64,000 nucleotides of DNA from Synechococcus sp. A18-25c (lineage in GTDB: Bacteria > Cyanobacteriota > Cyanobacteriia > PCC-6307 > Cyanobiaceae), in contig NZ_CP047957.1 in the NCBI RefSeq assembly GCF_014280035.1, positions 1,488,001 through 1,552,000 on the forward strand, read 5' to 3'. The translations under genes were made by a program, and so were the position numbers. Shown here one piece after another: positions 57,859 to 64,000 of the stretch (its first letter is position 1; each line of letters starts with the position of its first letter). Below the pieces are notes generated by a model, which saw nothing but the letters and a program-made list of their open reading frames with translations, was not told where the DNA came from and searched no databases.

Positions 57859-58122
57859 TTAGGCTTGATCCGAGGGATGCGGGTGCGCAGGAAGACTTAC
57901 TTTATAGAGCGTATCCGTTACTGGTTTCCATGCCACCAAGTGACAGGAGTCAATGCAATGAGAGTCAAGACATTCCCAGATACCCTGTCCTGCAAGAACA
58001 GACCGAGACCAACAATCTCCTTCGCTGGCCATTTTTCTTGAGAGCTGATCTTTCCACTCAGACCACTCTATCTTTGGATAAGAAGAAACATTTTTAGAAA
58101 GAATGACAATGTCAAAATCCAT
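57859..58122 (-). CDS. Possible protein of unknown function (87 aa)
   Basis: The frame MDFDIVILSKNVSSYPKIEW continues through a Trp- and Cys-containing chain (SEWKDQLSRKM, HCIDSCHLVAWKPVTDTLY). The local base composition is more AT-rich than neighbours, and no ribosome binding site is clear. The amino-acid makeup looks protein-like, with a plausible alternation of strands. Function unknown; it could be a false frame. Confidence 0.4.
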   Translation of the reverse strand: MDFDIVILSKNVSSYPKIEWSEWKDQLSRKMASEGDCWSRSVLAGQGIWECLDSHCIDSCHLVAWKPVTDTLYKVSLPAHPHPSDQA

Positions 58123-58495
58123 TATTCAGCGGTGAGATAAACGATGAGCAGGGCAAACCCTTAACCCCTAGAGACGAGTTTAAAGGAATCCGTTTGTTGC
58201 CCCCATCCAGCCCTGCTCTCAATTGCTGCAGGCTCAACACGAGACGCAGTTGAATCACCGCCTGACTGACCAGCGAGCCTGGGGCAATGCCGATGATCAA
58301 GTGCGCTACGACCGCGATCATTTCAGCAGCCGTTGGGAGGTTGAAGGCTCAGGCTCAGATTCAGGCTGGATAATTTTGGCCAGTTCGAGATCCTTGCAGC
58401 TGACCAGGAGATTGTTCAGCCCTCCGCTTGTAATCACATTTAGAGATTGCAAGCAATCGGCTGGGCTGTGGTGATCGGCTCAGCCCACCATTGAG
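58123..58495. other. Intergenic stretch with possible gene remnant
   Basis: No convincing gene. One plus-strand frame (about 58223-58474) reads a hydrophilic, Gln/Asp/Arg-rich chain (QLNHRLTDQRAWGNADDQVR), which looks protein-like for some 45 codons and then degenerates; it may be a fragment of a lost gene. Confidence 0.35.
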
Positions 58496-58894
58496 TCAAT
58501 CAGGCTCCTTGCCAAGCTCGGGAACACGGATCCAGCGCACCGGCCGCGAAGCCGGTGGCAACGGCACCAACACCAGCACCACTTCAAAACCCACATGCCA
58601 GCTCCAAGGGTGCTGCGTTTGCCAACAAACCAAAGCGCGTTTCAACCGCTGCCGCTTGGTGTTGTTGAACGCCTTCAGACCCCAGCCATCCACCCCCTTC
58701 TGTTGACGGGCTTTCACTTCCACCGCGAGCAGCCGCAAGCCACTGGGTGCTGCCTTGACCATCAGTAGATCGATTTCTCCATAACGACATCGCCATCGTT
58801 CAGCACAACAGTGCCAACCATTGCGAACCAAGAGCTGCCGGGCGTGATGTTCTCCCCATCGGCCAGGGTCCTCATGCACATCCACGACGACCAC
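58496..58894 (-). CDS. YraN/UPF0102 family nuclease-like protein
   Basis: The 132-residue product has the family order: GRWGEHHARQLLVRNGW, then the nuclease-fold core RYGEIDLLMVK and LLAVEVKARQQKGVDGWG. The Asp and Glu-x-Lys are the equivalent of restriction-endonuclease-like metal residues. Family function remains uncertain (possibly Holliday-junction or DNA-end processing). Cysteines CC at about residue 30 are non-typical. Confidence 0.82.
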   Translation of the reverse strand: MVVVDVHEDPGRWGEHHARQLLVRNGWHCCAERWRCRYGEIDLLMVKAAPSGLRLLAVEVKARQQKGVDGWGLKAFNNTKRQRLKRALVCWQTQHPWSWHVGFEVVLVLVPLPPASRPVRWIRVPELGKEPD

Positions 58895-58960
58895 TCCCGC
58901 TCAAGCGCTGACCTCAACATTCCCCGCCTGTGACAGCCCAGGCCTGAGTGATGTCTGATT

Positions 58961-58997
58961 GTTGCCAGAACCCAGTCACAGCCTGCGTTCTGGCAAC
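58961..58997. repeat. Perfect 11-base inverted repeat
   Basis: GTTGCCAGAAC (58961-58971) and GTTCTGGCAAC (58987-58997) are exact complements around a 15-base loop. There is no T run on either side, so a simple intrinsic terminator is unlikely. It lies between the divergent yraN and pentapeptide genes. Confidence 0.7.
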
Positions 58998-59139
58998 TCC
59001 GTGTGAGTTTCAGCATCCTCTATGGATGCCTAAAGCGGCACGCCTTGGTTCCGCAAGCGACGTCGAGGTCGGAGCACCAGAGTCTCAGCTTGCTAGGCGG
59101 TGAAGAGCCCTAGGGTTGCCGAAACGTGTTCACCTGGTG

Positions 59140-59616
59140 ATGAGACGACAGCTGTTGGCCCCTTTGCTCGCGCTGATGCTGGTGTTCGGATTGGCGATCG
59201 CTCCGACACAGGCAGCGATGGATTACGCCAAACAGGTGTTGATTGGTGCTGATTTCTCCAATCGCGAGATGCAGGGCGTCACCTTCAACCTCACCAATCT
59301 GCGTGAAGCCGATCTCTCAGGCAGCGATCTACAGGGCGCCAGCCTCTACGGCGCCAAGTTGCAGGATGCCGATCTCACCGGAACCAACCTCCGCGACGCC
59401 ACCCTCGATTCGGCCGTGCTGGATGGCACCAACCTCACCAATGCCGTTCTGGAAGATGCCTTCGCGTTCAACACCCGATTCATCAATGTGACGATCACCG
59501 GAGCTGATTTCACCAACGTCCCTTTCCGTGGAGACGCGCTGAAAACGCTTTGCGCCGCGGCTGAAGGCACCAATCCAGTGACCGGTCGTCAGACCAGCGA
59601 CACCCTCGGCTGCTAA
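59140..59616 (+). CDS. Thylakoid-lumen pentapeptide repeat protein
   Basis: The ATG at 59140 gives MRRQLLAPLLALMLVFGLAI with APTQA, a signal peptide cleaved before MDYAKQ. The mature part (about 130 residues) is a right-handed beta-helix of A(D/N)LxX repeats: ADLSGSDLQGASLYGAKLQD and so on, for about 14 repeats, then a C-terminal helix with two cysteines (TLCAAAEG and DTLGC). Similar lumenal proteins exist in plants and cyanobacteria without a known role. Its stop overlaps the next ATG (TAATG). Confidence 0.85.
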   Translation: MRRQLLAPLLALMLVFGLAIAPTQAAMDYAKQVLIGADFSNREMQGVTFNLTNLREADLSGSDLQGASLYGAKLQDADLTGTNLRDATLDSAVLDGTNLTNAVLEDAFAFNTRFINVTITGADFTNVPFRGDALKTLCAAAEGTNPVTGRQTSDTLGC

Positions 59617-60059
59617 TGAGCTTCGATCCCCGCAGCCTCGAACGCCTCAGGGAACTGGGTCGCCAACTTCCCAAGGCCCTCCCCAATCCGGAGACGGAGA
59701 ACAAGCCATCCACCAAGAGCAACCGCCCGAAACACAAAGTCGAGACTGAGCAGAATCCTGAGGCTTTGTTCCATGAGCTGATGAAGGTCAGCCAGGACGG
59801 AACCGTGCCGGAGCATCTGATGAGCCGACTGCGTTCCGCGGAACAGCGCCTCGAGGATGAACGTCGCCAGCTCCAGGTTTCACCACCCAGTCCGTCGACG
59901 CAGGGATCCGCAACGGGGTTGCCATCGCCACCGGCCCGATCCACAGGGAAAGGCAAGAACACGCAACCACAACGACCCAACGTCCCCGCCGGCAGCGAAG
60001 AAGACAGCCTCTATGTGGCCTTCAGCCAGTTGCTGCTGGAAGACGACGAGAGCGATTGA
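59616..60059 (+). CDS. Hydrophilic protein of unknown function (147 aa)
   Basis: The product starts MSFDPRSLERLRELGRQLPK and has a Pro/Lys/Glu-rich linker, a helical EALFHELMKVSQDGTVPEHL and RLEDERRQLQ block, a low-complexity Pro/Ser/Thr stretch and an acidic C-terminus (LLEDDESD). It shares its first base with the preceding stop. No enzyme motif. The helical block and disordered linkers suggest a binding or scaffold role. Confidence 0.68.
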   Translation: MSFDPRSLERLRELGRQLPKALPNPETENKPSTKSNRPKHKVETEQNPEALFHELMKVSQDGTVPEHLMSRLRSAEQRLEDERRQLQVSPPSPSTQGSATGLPSPPARSTGKGKNTQPQRPNVPAGSEEDSLYVAFSQLLLEDDESD

Positions 60060-60099
60060 GGCGCTCTGATCCGTTGAAGCTCATTGCGATCGCAGCTCC

Positions 60100-60534
60100 A
60101 TGAACCTCTCTCGATGCCGGATCATCGCCATCGGCAAGGTGCGTAAACGCTGGGTGCAAGACGGCATTGAGCTTTATCTCAAACGCCTTCCTGGACTGAG
60201 TGTGACCGAACTGCGAGACAGCACGCGCCACAAGGAAGCGGAAGCCATTCGACAGGCCCTACGTCCGGATGAGCAACTTGTGCTGCTGATGGAACAGGGA
60301 AAAACCCTCACATCCATCGACTTTGCCCAGCGCTTATACGACCTCGGCTCCGAACGGCTGGCGTTCGTCATCGGTGGCGCGGACGGACTGACCGATGAAC
60401 TCAAAGCATCGGCGCGCTGGCAACTGAGTTTGTCGCCGATGACGTTTCCCCACGAACTGGCCCGGCTACTGTTGCTGGAGCAGCTGTATCGGGCCCAGGC
60501 GATCCTGCAGGGGAGCCCTTATCACCGGGCGTGA
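60100..60534 (+). CDS. rlmH: 23S rRNA pseudouridine-1915 N3-methyltransferase RlmH
   Basis: RlmH methylates pseudouridine 1915 in helix 69 of 23S rRNA. The 144-residue SPOUT protein has the C-terminal knot with FVIGGADGL and [20 protein letters not shown] and the [14 protein letters not shown] end, exactly as in the family. It follows the hydrophilic unknown by 40 bases and is probably in the same transcript. Confidence 0.95.
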   Translation: MNLSRCRIIAIGKVRKRWVQDGIELYLKRLPGLSVTELRDSTRHKEAEAIRQALRPDEQLVLLMEQGKTLTSIDFAQRLYDLGSERLAFVIGGADGLTDELKASARWQLSLSPMTFPHELARLLLLEQLYRAQAILQGSPYHRA

Positions 60535-60935
60535 GGCGGATCAGCCAGCTCTGACAACGGGCGGGGGCCCGAGCACTGTTGAAACCGCACGCTTTGCACT
60601 GCCAAGACATCAATCAAACAATCAGGCCGCTCAGATCGATCGTTTCGGGCATCGTCGTCGGACCTTGTTTGATTGCAACAACAGCGGCTGCCCCTACCGT
60701 GCCTGTCTGGAGTGCCTTTGGTGCCGCGTTTGCGAAGGAGGCCTGCCTTCCTAGAGCAAGCACATGACAGCCGATCGTTGGCGAGCTCAAAAAACAAAAG
60801 CAGACTGGGAGCTTGGTTTTCCTAACTCAGCAAGAACGAATCGAGGAGCCAACCAACCAATCAAAAATTAAATAAAGACGAAGCCTGCAGCTAGTGGATT
60901 GCTTCCATTTAAAATAAATAATTATCAGTAAAATT
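60535..60935. other. Intergenic stretch before the AT-rich orphan gene
   Basis: The first 200 bases have frames on both strands without family resemblance. From about 60780 on, AT content rises sharply, with many A runs and a TTAAAATAAATAATTATC segment directly before the following gene, consistent with a promoter, though no -35/-10 pair is unambiguous. Confidence 0.45.
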
Positions 60936-62330
60936 ATGTCCTTTATCTCGTGGATAACAAACCTCGGAAACAAAGTCGTTTCGGGTGGCAAAAAAATCAT
61001 CTCATCTGGCAAAAAAGATGCTAATAAGGCTGAAGGCGTCTTTAAAAGTCTCGGTCAAACTATCGCCGATTCTGAACAAACCATTGAATCAGACATCACG
61101 GATGCTGTTCTCAATGACCTATTCCCAATCATCGAAGGCATCGCATCACTATCAACCGTAAGTAATGCTGAGGAAATTTTACGAGATCCGTTTGGTGATA
61201 TCATAACCGATGTTCAAAACAACCTAAAAACTTTAACTGTACCAACCACACCATTCAACATTCCTGTATCTGGAGATTCAAACCTCGAAGCACCAGTTAT
61301 TACATTAACTCCCAAAATAAGTTTGACAAATGATACTGGTCCTCTTGTTTCATATGGTGTAAATTACTTCGGCGATGCGCCTTCTGTTACAAGTAGTTCT
61401 GTTCAGGGTGGGCTTAACGTCGAGATAGAGCTTGAAAGCTTTCCGACCTTTGAAATTGGCTTCAATCTCAAGATTGATCTCAAAGATCAAGGAACGTTCC
61501 AGCTCCCCTCCTTTGGTTATACCCCTGGAGACCAGTCTGGTGGCAAGAGCAAACAATTTACATTTCAAGAATCTGACGGCATTACATCAGTTTCAGCCGG
61601 TATTGGATTTGGAGGCTCCATTACATATACATCCAACGAGCCTAAAACAATCGAGTTAGATGTTTCGTTATCAGCATCTACCGACATTGATTATTATGCT
61701 CAGATCTTTGCCAATTACGATCTTGGGGCCAATAGTATCCGCAACATCTTTGATTTACTATCCAACCCACTTGCTATTAATAATTTAGTCAAGGGTGACC
61801 TGAATACTGGTTTTCAGCCTGGTGGTAGCCCTATCTTTGGCGTAGCAATCACTCCGAAAATCAATACTTCGGTAAGCGGAAAAACCGTCGACTCGACCTC
61901 AGCTTCGGCCATTCGCGATGCGCTGACTGGCTTGGAGCTCGATTTAAACATCAACCCTGGGGTGACGCTTTCCGCAGGCCTCATCGCTAAGGAAGAGGGA
62001 ACTGGGTTGTCATTGCTTAGTTTGAACTTGCCAATATCTCTCGAAAATGCGATTTCAATCGGATTAGACGACCAAGGAACCCCTCAAATCTCCGACACAA
62101 TATCTGTAGATGCAGGGCTCAATCTTGGAGCTTTGGGCTTCAGCGTCGAAGACGCAATCTCACTACCAGGGCTTGTTTACGACATCGGAAGTTTAGACAT
62201 CGACATCGGCAAATTTAACCTAATCCCCACGAGCATTGCCGACACATTTGTACTGTCTGGCGCTGAGCAATTTAATTTAGCCAATACACTTACGTTTGAT
62301 GGATACAAATTATATGCCCCAAATTCGTAA
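60936..62330 (+). CDS. Large orphan protein of unknown function (464 aa), compositionally atypical
   Basis: I do not recognise this protein. It has an amphipathic Lys-rich N-terminus (WITNLGNKVVSGGKKIIS), a helical block to about residue 100, and then roughly 360 residues rich in Ser, Thr, Asn, Gly, Asp and Ile with alternating hydrophobic residues (SVSAGIGFGGSITYTS, ISVDAGLNLGALGF), typical of long beta-structure. It has no Cys, no signal peptide, no membrane segment and no catalytic motif. DNA is far more AT-rich than the flanks, a sign of transfer or relaxed use. A surface or secreted protein exported without a classical signal is possible. Confidence 0.75.
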   Translation: MSFISWITNLGNKVVSGGKKIISSGKKDANKAEGVFKSLGQTIADSEQTIESDITDAVLNDLFPIIEGIASLSTVSNAEEILRDPFGDIITDVQNNLKTLTVPTTPFNIPVSGDSNLEAPVITLTPKISLTNDTGPLVSYGVNYFGDAPSVTSSSVQGGLNVEIELESFPTFEIGFNLKIDLKDQGTFQLPSFGYTPGDQSGGKSKQFTFQESDGITSVSAGIGFGGSITYTSNEPKTIELDVSLSASTDIDYYAQIFANYDLGANSIRNIFDLLSNPLAINNLVKGDLNTGFQPGGSPIFGVAITPKINTSVSGKTVDSTSASAIRDALTGLELDLNINPGVTLSAGLIAKEEGTGLSLLSLNLPISLENAISIGLDDQGTPQISDTISVDAGLNLGALGFSVEDAISLPGLVYDIGSLDIDIGKFNLIPTSIADTFVLSGAEQFNLANTLTFDGYKLYAPNS

Positions 62331-62673
62331 AAGACAATAGAGTTGAGTTCACTGTCATGATCAATATGTATTGATTGTTTGAGACTTAAAGCCTCAGCGG
62401 CGGCGAGATCAATCTGTTGCAAGCAAAACTGTTGCAACCAAAACTTCCGTCCAATCGGTAATTATATCGCCACCCTTGGAAATCACCCAGCTATGCACAG
62501 GGGGCGTCAGCTGGCGCATGATCTCAGCAGCTGCGGAATGGCTTGGAACGGCTTGCTCACCAGCCAGCGAGTCGTTGGCACAGAACGCACAAAACTACAA
62601 ACGCGTTGTCAAACCCGTTCAGCACGCAATGCTTAGGGCACTGCCAGATCGCCCGTCAAAGAATTGGTCTCGA
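62331..62673. other. Intergenic stretch after the orphan gene
   Basis: An AT-rich palindrome, ATCAATA-TG-TATTGAT at 62360-62375 followed by TGTTT, could be a weak terminator of the orphan gene. Further on a short plus-strand frame (SWRMISAAAEWLGTACSPAS) looks protein-like but has no clear start and runs into antisense sequence; it may be a remnant. Confidence 0.4.
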
Positions 62674-63156
62674 TCAAGCGGGCCAAGGCGTCAGGGTGAC
62701 GGGCTCAAATTTGGCGACGCTGATCGTCCAGGCGCGACCACAGATTGCCCGAAGGCCGTGCTGAAAGGCCTCAACGTCACCGCTGTTCAACCAAGCGGCC
62801 TTGAGGGTGGGCAGCGCTTCAGACAGCGCGTCCATCGGCAACTCCACCAGCAACAGACTCTCCACACCACAAGCCCGCTGCAACGCCCCCTCATCACTGC
62901 GTTGCCAAAGGCGCAGCAACAGTTCCAGAGCCAGCGCATGGGCGATGGTCGTGGGCTCTGCTGCAACAGCCTCGTCAGGGAGAGAGCGGCCGGTCAGCGG
63001 AAGAGCGCGACGCCCCTCCTGCTCCATCAGCGCCAAAGCCACGAGGTACGGAGCGTCCGCCATCAAGACAACATCATTCGCCGCATCCTCCCCCGATCCC
63101 GGCCTGAATGGCAGCAGCCTTGATTCATCGCTGAACTGAGAGCGCGCCACCGCCAT
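62674..63156 (-). CDS. Protein of unknown function (about 160 aa)
   Basis: The product (MAVARSQFSDESRLLPFRPG) is largely helical with Leu/Ala/Glu-rich blocks (YLVALALMEQEGRRALPL and ALALELLLRLWQRSDEGALQ). No enzyme motif or membrane segment is visible. The ATG at 63156 is preferred; one at 63165 would overlap head-to-head with the divergent hydrolase gene. Composition is like that of core genes, unlike the orphan gene next to it. Confidence 0.6.
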   Translation of the reverse strand: MAVARSQFSDESRLLPFRPGSGEDAANDVVLMADAPYLVALALMEQEGRRALPLTGRSLPDEAVAAEPTTIAHALALELLLRLWQRSDEGALQRACGVESLLLVELPMDALSEALPTLKAAWLNSGDVEAFQHGLRAICGRAWTISVAKFEPVTLTPWPA

Positions 63157-63163
63157 CCCTGCC

Positions 63164-63874
63164 ATGACTCCAGCGCGTCAAGAGCCGAAGACGGTGCTCT
63201 GCTTCGGCGACTCGAACACTTGGGGATTCAACCCTGATGGCAGCGGTCGACTGCCCTATGCAACGCGCTGGCCGAATCAACTGGAGCGCCGCCTGAATCA
63301 AGCATCCACAGGGCCCCTCTGGCGCACGGTGGAAGACGGCTTGAATTCCCGCACCTGGCTAATGGATGACCCCATCGGTGCCGTCAGCTATGGCGCGGAC
63401 TACAGCTGCAATGGACGATCCCACGTGAAGACCGCTCTGCACACCCACAAACCGATCGATGTCGTGGTGCTGGCGTTGGGCTGCAACGACTGCAAGCACT
63501 ACCTCAACCTGGCGGCTGAACAGATCGCTGCCGGAGCCAGCATCCTCATTCACGACATCCGCCAGGCGGTGGATTGCGGACCGCGTGATCGCCCCGAACG
63601 CACACCCCACATCGTGCTGATGACACCGCCCTTGGTGAGGATCACGCCGCAGTCGCTGACCTGGGGGTTTGCTGGGGCTGACACGAAATCGAAGGCTGTT
63701 GCCGCGCGCTACCTGAGCCTCGCTGAGGAGCTGCAGGTGGCCAGCTTCGATGTGCAGCGCGTCGCGGCCCCCTCTCCTCTTGATGGCGTGCATTTCGACA
63801 GCGACGCCCAGTCCGCCATCGCTGACGCGCTGTCCACCTGCATTCTCCAAGGGCCGCACCAGACCCACCAATGA
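63164..63874 (+). CDS. SGNH/GDSL family hydrolase
   Basis: The 236-residue product has the four SGNH blocks: VLCFGDSNTWGFNPDG with the nucleophile Ser (about residue 18), Gly in DYSCNGRSH, LGCNDCK with the Asn, and the C-terminal DGVHFDSDA with Asp and His of the triad. Such enzymes are esterases or lipases of the arylesterase/TesA type. No signal peptide, so likely cytoplasmic. Six Cys is high for the family. Substrate unknown. Confidence 0.87.
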   Translation: MTPARQEPKTVLCFGDSNTWGFNPDGSGRLPYATRWPNQLERRLNQASTGPLWRTVEDGLNSRTWLMDDPIGAVSYGADYSCNGRSHVKTALHTHKPIDVVVLALGCNDCKHYLNLAAEQIAAGASILIHDIRQAVDCGPRDRPERTPHIVLMTPPLVRITPQSLTWGFAGADTKSKAVAARYLSLAEELQVASFDVQRVAAPSPLDGVHFDSDAQSAIADALSTCILQGPHQTHQ

Positions 63875-63877
63875 ATT

Positions 63878-63891
63878 AGAACACCTGTACT
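63878..63891 (+). promoter_or_regulatory. LexA (SOS) box
   Basis: On the minus strand the site reads AGTACAGGTGTTCT, a full match to the cyanobacterial LexA consensus RGTACNNNDGTWCB. It overlaps a larger near-palindrome (AACACCTGTA and TACAGTGTTT). It lies 33 bases before the start of the truncated gene at the window edge, the usual place for a repressor operator. Confidence 0.75.
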
Positions 63892-63923
63892 ATTACAGTG
63901 TTTGATTCGTGGGGTCTATTGCC

Positions 63924-64000
63924 ATGGCGATCGATCGCCCCTGCCTGCATCCACCACAACCCCTGCGAGCACAACGGGCGCCCTTGCCGCTGCCCCTCGC
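63924..64000 (+). CDS. umuD: Start of a probable UmuD-like protein (truncated by window end)
   Basis: Only 25 codons are present (MAIDRPCLHPPQPLR...PLPLPL). The Pro/Leu pattern fits the segment that comes before the AGFPSP cleavage region in UmuD-type S24 peptidases, which form the UmuD'2C translesion polymerase with UmuC. The LexA box directly upstream supports an SOS-regulated gene. The identity cannot be settled without the rest of the gene. Confidence 0.5.
   Translation, partial: MAIDRPCLHPPQPLRAQRAPLPLPL

Noticed and set aside
58112-58321. Minus-strand hydrophobic frame of 69 codons
   Set aside because: It overlaps the 87-residue candidate start and lies opposite an equally plausible plus-strand remnant; no ribosome binding site.
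59000-59100. Possible tRNA-like segment with GGTTCCGC pattern
   Set aside because: I could not fold an acceptor, anticodon and T arm with the required spacing.
60522-60797. Overlapping frames on both strands after rlmH
   Set aside because: The products are Cys/Arg/Pro-rich without structure, start codons lack ribosome binding sites, and they overlap each other fully.
62360-62375. AT-rich palindrome as a strong terminator
   Set aside because: The seven-base stem is weak (one GC pair) and is followed by only a short T run; kept only as a possibility in the gap entry.

Overview
The window reads as a chromosome segment of a marine picocyanobacterium of the Synechococcus type (phycobilisome-containing, moderately high GC). 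Diagnostic genes are pcyA (bilin synthesis), apcF (phycobilisome core-membrane linker partner), chlP, a GUN4-domain protein, psb28, ferredoxin-type sulfite reductase, sipA and a DevBCA exporter. Many small proteins look restricted to picocyanobacteria. Genes are packed tightly, often with ATGA, GTGA, TTGA or TGATG stop/start overlaps.

Layout: 1-3034 is an AT-rich, gene-poor stretch with one small membrane protein, a broken TPR gene and a micro-ORF. 3035-3900 holds two tandem paralogous secreted proteins. 4080-9644 (minus) runs typA, DUF309, lptA, lptB, lptF/G and ccsA: LPS transport plus c-type cytochrome maturation. 9709-13025 (minus) has a VanY-type peptidase and a U32 (RlhA-like) protein, divergent from chlP (13136-14530, strong terminator). 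glyS and sir diverge at about 16.85 kb. 18686-24606 (minus) is rpsB, tsf, a 391-residue unknown, recG and a VanX-like dipeptidase. 24741-29495 (minus) has a glycosyltransferase, a 51-residue basic protein with its own terminator, and pcyA-devB-devC-devA.

29520-37184 (plus) holds a split M16 peptidase pair, bioY, lspA, an FHA-fused class A penicillin-binding protein and a membrane GTPase, with sipA antisense-oriented between them. 37030-41040 carries a PLP decarboxylase, tadA, an alanine/serine-glyoxylate aminotransferase and apcF. glnA (41253-42674) has a recognisable NtcA-type promoter and a strong terminator. 42770-51222 holds a methyltransferase, small unknowns, an anti-sigma-type kinase, GUN4, mnmH, psb28, two AI-2E family permeases and a flavin reductase. 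51194-57158 (minus) holds rsmA, ispE, DUF3082, a 31-residue membrane peptide, pdhB, secD and secF. The right end has a uridine-kinase-like protein, yraN, a lumenal pentapeptide protein, rlmH, an AT-rich orphan 464-residue protein, an SGNH hydrolase, and a LexA box in front of the start of a umuD-like gene cut by the window edge.

The most unusual items are the compositionally distinct orphan protein at 60936-62330, the FHA-PBP/GTPase cluster, the complementary split M16 pair, the pcyA-devBCA coupling, the tandem secreted paralogs, and the clear NtcA and LexA sites. No CRISPR array, insertion sequence, rRNA or tRNA was recognised. All identifications rest on reading motifs and family resemblance by eye; no database search was run.
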